Shown here: in pieces, positions 45,843-57,099 of the stretch
Layout of the letters: the number at the start of each line of letters is the position of its first letter
Numbering within the stretch: position 1 is the first letter of the stretch
Assembly (NCBI GenBank): GCA_037176705.1
Contig: CM073887.1
Coordinates: 22,881,501-22,945,500, forward strand
Direction: 5' to 3'
DNA: 64,000 nt
From: Molossus alvarezi
Lineage: Eukaryota; Chordata; Mammalia; Chiroptera; Molossidae
Program-made: the position numbers and the translations under genes
Notes under the pieces: generated by a model
What the model was told of the DNA's origin: nothing
Databases searched by the model: none
What the model saw: only the letters and a program-made list of their open reading frames with translations

Positions 45843-46524
45843 ATAGAAAGCCATCTTTTATACTAAAGGAGCTAAAAGCGCCCCTCATTGATCTCCAGAC
45901 ATGCAGCGACTACTATCAGAAAGAGAGCATGCTGAGTGGAGTCCATGTCTCATATCTTCAGAGGCCTGGGTGAACCCAGGAGTGCCTGGACAGGCTCTGA
46001 ACTCCATAGTTCTTGGCTAAAATATTGGACAGTCTCTCCCTGTTGCCCTGTGTGGCTTAGCCACCTTTCCTCTCTCCCCAGGGCAATGGAGATCCCCTGA
46101 TATGTAAAGCAGAAAATTTCTGGATCCTGGCAGGAATGGTGAGCTGGGGGTCCAACTGCATCCACACCAATAAGCCTGGAATATATACAAACATCAGTTT
46201 CTACAAATCTTGGATTGAGAAGTCAGCTATCTCTCGCATACTGACTTTTCTCCTACTCTTAGTCTGGACTTCTCTAGACTCTTCCCTGTTATGCGTCTGC
46301 TTCTCAATTTCCTGGGTCCTCCCTAACCAGCCTCTGAGGTCAGAATGGCCAGGATGAAGTGGCAATTAAGAATAAGGGAGAAGGGGAAATTCTAGAAGTT
46401 GAGGATTTTAAAGATTCAGCAAGACAGATGCAGTTCTGCCCCCTCTAAGCATAGCCCCCATTAGTCTGATCTGCTTCTTGCCCCCCCCCCCCAGGTCAAC
46501 CTGGAAAACAACATCCTCAAAGTG

Positions 46525-46530
46525 AATAAA
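46525..46530 (+). promoter_or_regulatory. Polyadenylation signal of the protease pseudogene
   Basis: AATAAA in GTGAATAAAGCTTGATTG, 168 bp after the last-exon stop. This position fits a 3' UTR end and suggests the locus is an ordinary genomic gene relic, not a processed copy. Confidence 0.6.
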
Positions 46531-46609
46531 GCTTGATTGATTCTAACTATTATCTCTCATATTCATTCTTTTAATGAAACTGGAAACAGAGACTATGGAA
46601 ATACAGAAG

Positions 46610-46780
46610 CACAGAACTTTAGGGTTGGTGGGGATCTGGAAATCACTTGGCCCAAGCAATCCCCACATTCAGTAGACAAAGGAGCTGGGGTCCAGAGAGG
46701 TTAATTAGTTTACTCTTGGCTAAATTCAATATGAAAACCATCCAATCTGGGACTAAACTGGGCTCTGAAAAAAAAGGGAC
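46610..46780 (-). repeat. MIR-like ancient repeat
   Basis: CTTTAGGGTTGGTGGGGATC, GTAGACAAAGGAGCTGGGGT and CCAGAGAGGTTAATTAGTTT resemble the MIR/MIR3-like mammalian repeat (reverse). Confidence 0.55.
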
Positions 46781-46837
46781 TCAGAAGATTAGAAGGTTTT
46801 AGTGAAGCATGCCAGACAAGAGGAGCCTAGGGCAGTG

Positions 46838-47310
46838 TATTAGATATCAATTGCTGACAGCAAATTACCCCAAAACTTAACAGCTGAAAACAAACATATT
46901 ATCTCACAGTTTCTGTGGGTCAGTAATCAGATAGTTCTGGCTCAGGGTCTTTCAAAAGGCTGCTGCTGTATCAGCTGCAGCTACAGTCAGCTCAAAGTTC
47001 ATCTGGAAAAGGATCTGCTTCCAAGCTCATTCATCTGTCTGTGGCAGGCCTTGGAGGTACAGTGAGCTTCTAAACCCACTCACATAGGCCTCTCTGCATG
47101 GCTGCCTCATGGCACCTGGATTCCCACAGAGTTGTCCAAGATAAAGTGAGAGAGAACACCCAATATGGAAGCCATAGTCTTTCATAACCTAATCTCAAAA
47201 CTGACACCTCTGCTTCTATTGTATTCTGTTCTTTATAAGTGAGTCAACAAAGTGTGACGACCAGGAGGTGAGGATCACTGGGGCTATCTTAAAGGCTGCC
47301 TTCCCTAGGT
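46838..47310 (-). mobile_element. Old MaLR/ERVL-like LTR
   Basis: GTATTAGATATCAATTGCTG, TATCTCACAGTTTCTGTGGG, GTTCTGGCTCAGGGTCTTTC and GATCTGCTTCCAAGCTC follow a common ancient LTR in reverse orientation. No internal coding region. Confidence 0.55.
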
Positions 47311-49289
47311 AGAGTAAGGGTAGGGTCTGGATAAAGAAGCTGGGAGGCAAAGACTGACCGTGTTTAGCAGTCACGGATTAAATAGAGGCATGGAGGAGTT
47401 TAAATAGACGTATTCAGGTGAGAATGCATTCTGAGTCTCCCTTTAACCCACCCACTGGAAAGCACTTCATGGTTGTGCTCACAAGTGTATTGGGGTTAGA
47501 GAAGGTGTTCGTTAGAGAGATTTCCAACTCTCAATATCCTGTGAGCAAATAGTAGCCCAAGGACATGTCTCATTTAGGTGTCTGGCCTCTGGTATACACA
47601 GAGTGGTTAAGAACATGGGATGTGACACTGGCCAATGCCAAATTAATTTATGGATTTCATAAATTAAGGATGCCTATTAAAATAGTAACAGAATGCTCTG
47701 TATTCCTTGACAAGTAACAGTAAAAAATAACTGGAAGGAGTTTTAGCAAGGCAGTGGAATGAACAACAGCAAAGGGAACATCCCTTGCTCAAATTTTATT
47801 AACTACTACTAAAATCATTGTTTGAAGATGAAATTTTTCATTAATAACTACAGAGATAAGGTAATTACATAAAAATAAGTCAATTCAATCTGGGCCATTA
47901 AAAAGCTCTCCACACATATGAAGGAAATCGTAAGAACTTCGGAAAAAAACATTAATTCCCCCAAAGGCAAAAATTATAGAAAGTATAAGGAGAATTCAAA
48001 GAATGTTTACAATTTTTTTCCCAAAGGGACACTGTTCACATTAATAAGATCTAAGGGGTTTTTTTAGATGACAACACTATAGAACTGCAAGCAGGGCATA
48101 AATGATGCTGTAGAAAATGCTTCAGCAAGAGAAAAGATAAACTCACTTATACATGTAGGATTTGGAATAAGTAAAAAAGAGAATGTGAGAGAACATGATG
48201 GATCTAGATAATAGAGCTAAGAAATCCAACAAGGCAATAAAGGAAGGTTTCAGAATCATAAAATAAAAGAGTTGAACAGCACCTTACAAGTTTATACAAC
48301 AGAATTCTCAGCTCAAGGCATAAGTTTACTTATTTAATAGACCCTTCACTTTTTAATACAGCAGAATTGGATAACTATCTATCTAATTAACTAACAACTG
48401 TTGGGAATGGGAGAATGGGACTTATCTTCACTACACAGCAATGCCCCCCACCCCACCCCTTTGCCCACCAGAATCCTTTAAAACGGGAACTTCAGTAAAA
48501 TATACACATAATGGGTGAGATGGAATGAGATAGTTATCTGCAGAGAGAAACTTCTTAAAAACTTGGAGATTTGGGTAGACTTTCAAAGCAACGTACCAGG
48601 AATAAGAACATACCTGAGAAAGCTTAAATCTAATCAACAATATTATGCACGGATTGAATAAAAACAGTATTAGGAAGGGGAATGATGAGCATGGAATCTA
48701 AGAGAGCAAAAGCCAGAGAGTTCAGTGTATTCATCTGACCGTAGGCTGTTAAGGGAGAAAGACCCTGAGTGTGATGAATAAAAACTTCACATTTATTTAG
48801 AAAAACATGTACTATTAGGGAGATGTGCTCTTTCACCTCGTTTTTGTAAATAAGGAATATTTCATCCTAGTAAGTGAAATGCTTGTGGAGATTAACCACT
48901 TCTATTTGTTTTGATCTGAAGCCTCTTCAAACTACCACCCACTTACTAATTTGGATTCCCTACTCATATAAAGATGTGCCCTGGTTGGGGAAAATGAAAA
49001 TTCTAAATAATTAAAATGAATAGCCCTCATTGCAAATAAACATTCTGGTTTTACACAAATCTCTTAGAATTTAGTAAGTCAGTCTCTTAAATGTGATCTA
49101 TACTAGGTGCTCTGACAAGCACTGAATTTCATGAGCTTAAAAAACTAAGGGCCCAGATTGAGATAACTTGAGCCCCGTTATGTGGCCTGTGAAAGACCTG
49201 CCCAAGTGGAGTCTCTGGGTGACATGGCATCTTTATTTCACCTCTAACTGTGGCAGGAACTTATGTTTTCTTTATGCCTCCTCTGCATC
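47311..49289. other. Non-coding DNA
   Basis: About 2 kb with no recognised feature; AT-rich. Confidence 0.35.
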
Positions 49290-49450
49290 AGTTAATATGC
49301 TGATCACTTTAAATATCTTATTTAGTCCTAACACCTCAAAGAGGCATTATTTATCCCACTTTTACAAATGAAAGCACACACATACACACAAAACAACTGA
49401 GGTTCAGTAATTTGCCTAACATCACACACACACAACTAATAACTGATTAA
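49290..49450 (-). repeat. MIR SINE fragment
   Basis: TATCTTATTTAGTCCTAACA, CACTTTTACAAATGAAAGCA, TTCAGTAATTTGCCTAACAT. It has picked up a CACACACATACACACA interruption in the middle. Confidence 0.65.
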
Positions 49451-49714
49451 ACAGATTTTTCTAGGGCTGTCTGACTAAAAAGATTTGGCTCTTTTCACCA
49501 TACCAAATTACCTCCATTCATTGTTAGAAGCAAGATTCTTCCTTATACTATGCCAAAATAACATCTGCCCTTTGATTCTAGTTATTTATACCTCTTATCA
49601 TAATCCTAATCTCCATCTGTAATTATTTGGACACATACAGTTTTACTTCTACTGAATAGATAAGAACACCACTGAGAAGACAAACTGCTGTCCTATTCAT
49701 CTTCTTGATTTTTT

Positions 49715-49952
49715 TTTTTTTTTTAATCCTCACCCGAGGACATTTTTTGTTCAGATAGAGCGGGAGGGAGAGAGAGGAAGAGAGAGAGAGAAACATCGAT
49801 GTGAAGGGACATATCGAGTGGCTGCCACCCGCACGACCAACCAGGGCCGGGGACAAACTGCAACCGAGGTACGTGCCCTTAGCGGGAACCGAACCCGGGT
49901 CTCTCTGGACCGCAGGCCGACGCTCCAACCGCTGAGCCAAACCAGCCAGGGC
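49715..49952 (-). repeat. VES SINE with target duplication
   Basis: Reverse, young-looking copy between CATCTTCTTGATTTTTT repeats. The part between the tail and GTTCAGATAGAGCGGG is shortened. Confidence 0.95.
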
Positions 49953-50567
49953 CATCTTCTTGATTTTTTAGCATCTATTATAGTATCTTGTAAACAGAAA
50001 ACATCAAATCTTATTTTCTGAAGAACAAAACGAGAGCTATAAACCATAGAAAGCCAGCTGTCAAAGCCATAAGGAAGAATTCCTTAAGTGTGATTATAAG
50101 CAAATAAACATAAAAAGAAAAAAAATTTCTTTCCTTCCAGTGATCAAAAGACTAAGACCAACTCCTTCCTGCAAAGGGGGACTGGTTAAAGGGCAGTAGG
50201 GCCCTAGGCAAGGTGAATGGAGCTCAGAGCAAGATCAGTCCCTGTGGAGAGGTGAGGGAAACTACAGACTGGCCAATAAGGCAATGAGCCGGGAAGAGGA
50301 ATAACATTGTCCCTGAATGGTTGTTCAGGGCTTGGTTGGCCCTGACTTAATAAATACCAAATATGTGGACTAGTTCAAGGAAATTCTGGTTAGTAGAACT
50401 ATAAGGTGGACTAAATGTTTCTCGTCCAAGTTTGAGAACTAAGACTAGACTGGACCTTTACATAGAGAGCATAGATGTCTATTGCTGCAAGGTGACAGCA
50501 TAGGCAAAAGACAGGGCCTGCTACACCTGTGTTAAAGAAATCAATTATCCCTTAGAGGACTGTTTTA
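49953..50567. other. Non-coding DNA
   Basis: Nothing recognised except a small inverted repeat CCCTGAATGGTTGTTCAGGG at 50311-50330. Confidence 0.35.
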
Positions 50568-50834
50568 TTTATTTATTTTTTTTATTTTTATTTTTTATCC
50601 TCACCTGAGGACATTTTTCCATTTTTTGTACAGATAGAGTGGGAAGGAGAGAGAGGAAGAGACACAGAGAGAGAAACATCGACGTGAAGGGACACATCGA
50701 GTGGCTGCCACCGCACGACCAACCAGGGCCGGGGACAAACTGCAACCGAAGTACGTGCCCTTAGCGGGAACCGAACCCGGGTCTCTCCGGACCGCAGGCC
50801 GATGCTCTAACCGCTGAGCCAAACCGGCCAGGGC
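50568..50834 (-). repeat. VES SINE with target duplication
   Basis: Reverse, young-looking copy flanked by TAGAGGACTGTTTTA on both sides, with an ATTTATTTATTTTT-rich A-tail complement. Confidence 0.95.
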
Positions 50835-51044
50835 TAGAGGACTGTTTTATAAAGTATCTTAATATTTTTCCAATATAATAGATTAATCTGATGGGTTGAA
50901 TTAAAGAAAGAGACAATGGAATTAATTTGCCTTTCCTGGAATTACAGATAAAAAGCTACAAGACTTGTAAAACTACTGTTGTCCCTGTTTTAGTCTCAGG
51001 ATGCTCAAGAGAAAACTGCATCCTCAAGTCACATCCTTGCTTTA

Positions 51045-51248
51045 CAGCACTGGTTATCAACCAGGGAACATTTGGCAATGTCTGGAGACATTTTCGGTTG
51101 TCACAACTGGGGATGGGTGGTACTCCTGGTATTTAGTAGATAAAGGCCAGAGATACTGCTTAACATCCTACAATGCACAGGACAGCACCCCACAATAAAC
51201 AATCACCTGGCCCAAAATGTTAATAGTGCCAAAGTTGAGAAACCCTTG
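51045..51248 (+). mobile_element. MER5A-like hAT MITE
   Basis: CAGCACTGGTTATCAACCAG start, ACATTTGGCAATGTCTGGAG, TACAATGCACAGGACAGC, ending GTTGAGAAACCCTTG. Slightly shorter at its 5' end than the 5.08 kb copy. Confidence 0.88.
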
Positions 51249-51329
51249 TCTATAGGCACCGTCAACATCAATCTAAGCTATCACCAAAATGACCTGTTTG
51301 TTCAGAATTAAGTTAATAGTTAAAACTGG

Positions 51330-51960
51330 CAGAGAAAGACAAGTACCATATGATTTTACTCATATGTGGAATCTAATGAAATAAATAAACTAACAAACAA
51401 AATAGAAACAAACTTATAGAGAATGAACTGACACTGTCAGAAGGGAGGGGGTTTGTGGGGCTGTGTGAAAGAGGTAAAGGGATTAAACAACAACAACAAC
51501 AAAAAACAAAAACACCCCCACAAAACCAACTACCCTCATAGACACAGACAACAGAATGGTGATCGTCAAAGGGTAAAGGGGTAAGGGCAGGTAGAAGAGG
51601 GTAAAGGGGGGATAAATGGTGATGGAAGGAGACTTGACTTGGGTTGGTGAACCACTATACAATATACAGATAATACATTATAGAACTGTACACTTGAATC
51701 GTATATAACTTTTACAAATTGATTTTAGAGAGAGAGGAAAGGGGAGAGAGAAATATTGATTAAAGAAAAACATCAACATCGATCAGCTGCCTCCTGCACA
51801 CCCCTCTGGGGATCAAGCCTGCATGTGCCCTGACCAGGAATCAAACCAGTGACCTGTTGGTGCATGGGTTGATTCTCCACTGAGCCACACCAGCTGAGCC
51901 TATATAATTTTATTAACCAATGTCACCCCAATAAATTCAATAAAAAGTAAATAAAAAATA
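51330..51960 (+). mobile_element. L1 3' UTR fragment
   Basis: TATGATTTTACTCATATGTGG, ACAAACAAAATAGAAACAAA, ATAGACACAGACAACAGAAT, GATAAATGGTGATGGAAGGA, ending CAATGTCACCCCAATAAATT. Same 3' UTR family as the half-L1 at 14.43-14.76 kb. Split by a VES at 51.7 kb. Confidence 0.8.
51715..51900 (-). repeat. VES-type SINE (older subfamily)
   Basis: Inserted in the L1 3' UTR between TATATAACTTTTA and TATATAATTTTATT. Contains CCTGACCAGGAATCAAACC. Confidence 0.85.
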
Positions 51961-51989
51961 AAACTGGGATATTAGTTCAACAACAACAA

Positions 51990-52150
51990 AAACAGCAGCT
52001 ACTATTTATTATTGCATGCCAAATTATTATAAGCCAAATCCAAGCTTAGCACTTACCCTAGATTTCATTAATTATTATAAAAATTCTGTGTGGTATTATC
52101 GTTTCCATTTTACAAAGACGGAAAGGATGTAACTTAGCCATAGACACATG
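51990..52150 (-). repeat. MIR SINE fragment
   Basis: ACTATTTATTATTGCATGCC, AATTCTGTGTGGTATTATCG and TTTCCATTTTACAAAGACGG are reversed MIR blocks. Confidence 0.65.
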
Positions 52151-52171
52151 ACAAATATAAAAGCTCTTACC

Positions 52172-52386
52172 ACCCTGGCCAGTGTGGCTCAGTTGGTTGG
52201 GTGTTGCCCAATGCACTGAAAGGTTGCTGGTTTGATTCTCAGTCAGGGCATATGCCTGCGTTGCAGGCTCCACCCCATTAGAAAGCGTGCAGGAGGCAGC
52301 TGGTCAATGTTTCTCTCTCTCTGTGTCTCTCTCTCTTGCCCTTTCCCTTCCTTTCTCTCTAAAAATCAATTTAAAAAATCTTAAAA
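52172..52386 (+). repeat. VES-related SINE with target duplication
   Basis: Copy related to the GCATGCAGGAGG subtype (here GAAAGCGTGCAGGAGGCAG). Flanked by CTCTTACCACC on both sides. Confidence 0.9.
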
Positions 52387-52704
52387 AAAACTCTTACCAC
52401 CACCACCACCCATTGCCTTTCCAAGCTAACAGTTATTGTGTATAGCAGAGTTATTTATAGATAACTTTGATGATAACAGGGTAATGATCTGGGAACAAAG
52501 AATCTAAGTAAGACCTAGAGACAGAGCATGATGAGGTGGAGAGCTATAAGAGCTGTCTCCAGGAAAGTCCTATGAGTGGCCATTAAGCGCCTGCTCTCTT
52601 GCTTCCAACTCCTTGGCACTTATCTTAGAAGAAGCAAGGGAGCAGGAAAATGGCATACCCCACAAATTTCATGATTGCTAAACCAAAATAAAGAAAATAT
52701 TTGC
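52387..52704. other. Non-coding DNA
   Basis: Nothing recognised; a short (CAC)n run near 52396. Confidence 0.35.
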
Positions 52705-52949
52705 AGCCCTGGCCAGTTTGGCTCAGCGGTTAGAGCGTCAGCCTGTGGTCCGGAGAGACCCGGGTTCCCACTAAGGGCACGTACTTCGGTTGCAGTTTGT
52801 CCCCGGCTCTGGTTGGTCGTGCGGGTGGCAGCCACTCGATGTGTCCCTTCACGTCAATGTTTCTCTCTCTCTCTCCTTCCTCTCTCTCCCTCCCACTCTA
52901 TCTGTACAAAAAATGGAAAAATATCCTCGAGTGAGGATAAAAAAAAAAA
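52705..52949 (+). repeat. VES SINE with target duplication
   Basis: Young-looking copy flanked by AAGAAAATATTTGCAG on both sides. It lacks a few bases of the B-box region (ACCCGGGTTCCCACTAAGG). Confidence 0.95.
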
Positions 52950-53033
52950 AAAGAAAATATTTGCAGAGAAATAATGAAGTCAGTAACACAGATAAAGATA
53001 AATAAACAAGCAATTCATAAGTTAATGTTACAT

Positions 53034-53292
53034 TTTTTAAAAATCCTCACCTGAGGATATTTTTCCATCTATCATCAGACAGAGTGGGAGGGGGAGAGAG
53101 AGAGAGAGAAAGAGAGAGGGAGAGAGAGAAACTTTGATGTGAAAGAGACACAACAACTGGTTGCCTCCCGCACAACCCAACCAGGGCCGGGAACGAACTG
53201 CAACTGAGGTACATGCCCTTGACCAGAATTGAACCTGCGACTTATTGGTCCACAGGCTGACGCTCTATTGGCTGAGCCAAACCAGCCTGGGC
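53034..53292 (-). repeat. VES SINE with target duplication
   Basis: Reverse full-length copy with tail AATCCTCACCTGAGGATATT; TAATGTTACAT on both sides. Confidence 0.94.
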
Positions 53293-53514
53293 TAATGTTA
53301 CATCTTAAAGAATCTTTGAGATCAACAACTAATTCTAATTCCTTCATGTTAACAATAGTAAAACACAGGCCTTGGGGAAAGGTGACTTGCTGAAGGTCAT
53401 ACAGCCATCCCCATCAAAATGACAGAGGAGAACTGTGGGCTCAACACCAAGGAGATTTCTGCGATACAATAAAAGATTAGCTTAGATTTAGAAAGGACTC
53501 ATAGGTTCCAACTC

Positions 53515-54440
53515 TCTTTTTAAAAATGGACATTTTCTTACCTAACTCAATGCCATTATCACACATATCAAGATCAACAATAATTCATATCATCTAGTAT
53601 CCAGTTCATTATCAAATTTCCTTGCTTGTATCAAAATGTCCTTTTAGAGTTAGTTTGTTATATCATGATGCAAACAAGAGCCACACAGACTTGTCTCTTA
53701 AGTTTCTTTTCATCTAGAGAAGCTTCCCTCCCTTTTTATCCTCATATCATTGACTTGCTATAGAAACCAAGTCAGTTGTTTTAAAAAATATCCCACATTC
53801 TGGATTTGACTGTTAACTATCTTGTGTTGTCATTTAATTTACTCCTTTAGCCCTGTATTTGCTGTATGTAGCACTAACTTGAGAAAGTCAGGTTTCACCT
53901 TTTTCTAACAAGAATACTTCATTGGGCCTGGCCAGTGTGGCTCACTGAATTGAGCATCATCCCATAGACTGAGAGGTGCCAGTTCGATTCCCTCAGAGCA
54001 CATGCCTGGGTTTTGGGCTTGATCCCCAATAGGGGGCATGCAGGAGGCAGCTGATCAATATTTCTCTTTCACATGGATGTTTCTGTCTGTCTCTCCCTTC
54101 CTCTCTCTCTAAAACAAAACAAAAACAAAAAAAAATCGATAAAAACATTAAAAAAAAGAATACTTCATTGGGTGTTGCTCACACTAGGTCACATCAGAAG
54201 GCATGTCTGCCTCATCCTACTGTTCACAATGCTAAAACTGATCACAGGTTCCAGATGGTAACACCCTGAGTACCCCATCAACATTTCATCTACAGCTTTC
54301 CACTACCGATAACCATCGCCTGAATCAATGTCATGAGGGGCTGCAAGTGGTCATTTTCAAATTCTATTAGTCCCACCACATTTATTCGCTGGAATTCTTC
54401 CCTCATCTACTAAACCACTGTGTTACTCTGAACTACAGTT
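53515..54440 (+). mobile_element. Old L1ME 3' UTR, split by a VES
   Basis: AATGCCATTATCACACATAT, CATCTAGTATCCAGTTCATT, CCACACAGACTTGTCTCTTA, GGATTTGACTGTTAACTATC, GTGTTGTCATTTAATTTACTC before the VES. AGAAGGCATGTCTGCCTCAT and CCGATAACCATCGCCTGAAT follow after it. Confidence 0.75.
53926..54157 (+). repeat. VES-related SINE (GGGGGCATGCAGGAGG subtype)
   Basis: Flanked by AAGAATACTTCATTGG on both sides; block ATAGGGGGCATGCAGGAGG present. Inserted in the old L1 3' UTR. Confidence 0.92.
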
Positions 54441-55133
54441 TGGACAGGAAAAGCAAGATAACTATTTAATTCTTTCCCTTTACTTTCAATTTCAGAGTAA
54501 GGAACTGGTGTCTTAGGTACTTCCAATAACATTTATTTCCAACTAAATTGGAACCAAAACCAAAAATATATTTCTATAAAATAATTAAACAAAAGAAAAA
54601 ATAAGAGATTCTGTGAACAATCCAACCAATATGTAAAGAGTATTGATCAGTAACCTCAGATCGAGGGATACGAAAGTCCAAAGATCTAGGACAACCACAA
54701 CCCTCAAAGGAAAAAGAGTACCTGGTTCCTTTGATAGATCAATAGAAAGACCCGTCCAGAGCTTTGGTGCTTTGCAAAATAACTACTTTTACTCCAAACA
54801 TTACTTGAAGGCAAATCTCAAAATGAGGTCTGACTTTTTAAAAAGCTACACTTAAATAAGTTGACTAGTTAAAATGGCCTGTGAACACCATATGTTAATT
54901 GGAATACCCACATAGATGCTTGTGATATGAATAAATTTTTCTTCAATTAAATGAGCAGGACAAAAATCACAGATTGCAATATTAATTTCAGAAAATATTT
55001 AGGTGACAAGTACTAAGAGAATCATTATATATGATAAAAAGCACAGTAATAGAAATATAACCATAACAAATGTATAAACCACACACACACAAATAAGTTG
55101 CATAAAGGAAGATCCATTAAAAAAATGTATGGA
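54441..55133. other. Non-coding DNA
   Basis: Nothing recognised. Confidence 0.35.
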
Positions 55134-55370
55134 GCCCTGGCCAGTTTGGCTCAGCGGTTAGATGTCAGCCTGTGGTCCACAGAGACCCGGGTTCGGTTCC
55201 CGATAAGGGCATGTGCCTTGGCTGCAGTTTGTCCCCGGCCCTGGTTGGGTCGTGTGGGTGGCGGCCACTCGATGTGTCCCTTTCACATCGATGTTTCTCT
55301 CTTCTTCTCTCTCCTTCCTGTTCTATCTAAATAAAAACTAGAAAAATGTCCTCGGGTGAGGATAAAAAAA
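55134..55370 (+). repeat. VES SINE (cluster member 1, youngest)
   Basis: Young-type head with GGGTTCGGTTCCCGATAAGG and tail GTCCTCGGGTGAGGATAAA. Flanked by AAAAAAATGTATGGAG on both sides. Confidence 0.94.
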
Positions 55371-55387
55371 AAAAAAATGTATGGAGA

Positions 55388-55553
55388 AGCCATTGGTTCA
55401 GTTGGTTGGAGCATCATCCCATACATGGAAAGGTTGCAGGTTTGATATCCAGACTGCAGGTTCCATCCCTGGTTGGAACATGTACAGGAGGCAACTGACT
55501 GATGTTTCTCTCTCTCTCTCTCTCTCCCTTCCTCTCGCTATAAAAATAAAAAG
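55388..55553 (+). repeat. VES-related SINE (cluster member 2, shortened)
   Basis: Head AGCCATTGGTTCAGTTGG, body TGCAGGTTCCATCCCTGG, (CT)n, short A-rich end. About 165 bp, missing part of the head and the standard tail. Confidence 0.8.
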
Positions 55554-55560
55554 TATCTTT

Positions 55561-55817
55561 GCCTTGGCAGGTTTTTCTCAGTGGTTAGAGCACTGGCCCG
55601 CAGACCGAAAGATCTCAGGTTCAACTGCCCTTAGTCAAGGGTACAAACATGGGTTGCAGGTTTGATCCCCCACCCTCGTCAGGGCGCATGTAGGAGGTAA
55701 TCAATCGATGTTTCTCTCTCACATTAATGTTTCTCTCTCTCTCTCCCTCCTTCCCTCCCTTCCACTCTCTCTAAAACTCAATGGAAAAAAATATCCTCTG
55801 GTGAAGATTAACAAAAA
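55561..55817 (+). repeat. VES SINE (cluster member 3)
   Basis: GCCTTGGCAGGTTTTTCTCAG head and ATCCTCTGGTGAAGATTAAC tail, followed by AAAAAAAATGTATTAAGG, which matches the AAAAAAATGTAT at the start of the cluster. Confidence 0.9.
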
Positions 55818-56234
55818 AAATGTATTAAGGAACTAACATAAATGTAATAGTAGATTTTCATCTCCATCAAGCAGACACAAATGAAGATAAATGGATCTAA
55901 AAAATAAAAATTAAGTAAAAATTTATAGTTGTGGCAGTCAGTAAAAAGTAAATGGAGAATTTATTTCCTCAAATGTTCATTTCTAAAATCATAAAAAATG
56001 TATTTAAAGAGGTAAACATCTTACTGTACTGAGATACAGAAAATCTGCCATCTACTTCACTACAGTCCCTGCTGCTTAGCTGACCATATTTCTGCATCCT
56101 CACTTATTGCAAAGACAATCCACAGGCAAGAACCTATGTCCTTACAGCTCTGGTCTCTTGCACTGGTCATCAAGACTGTCCTACGACTCCAGATGTCTTT
56201 GTTACTCTGCTCTCCTTAACGTTCCACAGATACC
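55818..56234. other. Non-coding DNA
   Basis: Nothing recognised. Confidence 0.35.
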
Positions 56235-56895
56235 TTGTATTCCTTTGCTGGGGATGCCGTAACAAAGTACCACAGACCAGTGGCTCAAGCAACAAAAACT
56301 TACTTTCTCGCAGTTATAGAGGTGAGAAGTCTGAGATCAGGGTGTCAACAGGGCTGGTTCCTCTTGAGGGAGTGAGGGAATAATCTATTCTAGGCTTCCT
56401 CAGTTTGCGGACAACCATCTTTTGCCTCTGTGTGAGTTTATGTGCAAATTTCCTGTTCTTATAAGGATAACATTAATATCAGATTAGGGCCCACCCCAAT
56501 GGCCTCATTTTACTTTAATTACCTCTTTAAAGACAATCTCTATGCTCTGGCCGGTCTGGCTCAGAAGTTAGAGCATTGGCCTGAGTACCAATGAGTTGCA
56601 GGTTTGATTCTGGTCAAGGGCACGTACCTTGGTTGAGGTTCATCCCCGGCCCTGGTTAGAGTCCTGTGAGAGGCAACCAGTCAGTGTGTATCTCTTTTAC
56701 ATGGATGTCTCTGTCTGTCTGTCCGTTTCTCTCTCTCCCCCTCCCTCCAACTCTGTCTGAAGATAAATGGAAATATATCCTTGGGTGAGGATTAAAAAAA
56801 TAAAGACAATCTCCAAATATGGTCACATTCTGAAGTACTGGGGGTTAGGACTTCAACATATGAATCTTGGGGGAGACACATTTGACCCCACAACA
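56235..56895 (-). mobile_element. MLT1-like (ERVL-MaLR) LTR, split by a VES
   Basis: CTTGTATTCCTTTGCTGGGG, GCCGTAACAAAGTACCACAG, CTCGCAGTTATAGAGGTGAG, TTAATTACCTCTTTAAAGAC; resumes after the VES with CAAATATGGTCACATTCTGA and ACTTCAACATATGAATCTTG, ending CCCCACAACA. Reverse orientation, solitary. Confidence 0.8.
56544..56801 (+). repeat. VES SINE with target duplication
   Basis: Inserted into the LTR; AAAGACAATCTC on both sides. Confidence 0.94.
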
Positions 56896-57099
56896 ATATC
56901 TTTCAAACAATCCTCTTTGTTTAAGCTGATTTAAGTGTGTGTCTGTTGCTGGTAACTGAATAAACCTTACGAAAACAGCTACATATTCCGGGCTTCTATT
57001 ATTTCCTAATTACTCGTGTCTATCTTTCAAATCTCTCAATAATTTAAGCTACAAGAGAACAATAACATGCTTTAAGAGTTCACTGAATTCTGCCTCCAT

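Larger units (their letters stand above)
42490..46530 (+). pseudogene. S1A serine protease pseudogene (tryptase/testisin/PRSS48 group)
   Basis: Six exon remnants with conserved intron positions. Exon 1, 42490-42541: signal peptide DPSGFVFLQPLVLGIS; the expected ATG is ATA. Exon 2, 42672-42710: TDEEKPENLLK. Exon 3, 42876-43036: CAGPAV ... ending LISAQWLSTAVSCFR; TAG at 42939 and 42948 replace expected Trp and Gln codons, and there is a frameshift before them. Exon 4, 44767-45042: YPDFQGSAFSSIAVAEL and SCWVTGWG, with a frameshift near 44845. Exon 5, 45843 to about 45994: LKAPLIDLQTCSDYYQKES, donor lost. Exon 6, 46082-46357: MVSWGSNC ... GIYTN, then a hydrophobic tail (ILTFLLLLVW) like the C-terminal anchors of this group. 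Catalytic His is Ser (43026-43028), Asp is Ser (44902-44904), Ser is Asn (46085-46087); GDSGGP reads GNGDP. A VES and an L2 lie in the intron after exon 3. Group assignment is firm; the exact gene is not. Confidence 0.88.

Noticed and set aside
42490..46530. Naming the protease pseudogene PRSS48
   Set aside because: Signal peptide and tail are compatible, but the central exons also resemble other tryptase/testisin-like proteases, so the symbol was left blank.
55134..55817. Regularly spaced repeats as a CRISPR-like or satellite array
   Set aside because: Units are 165-255 bp SINEs of different subfamilies with poly(A) tails, not short direct repeats with unique spacers.
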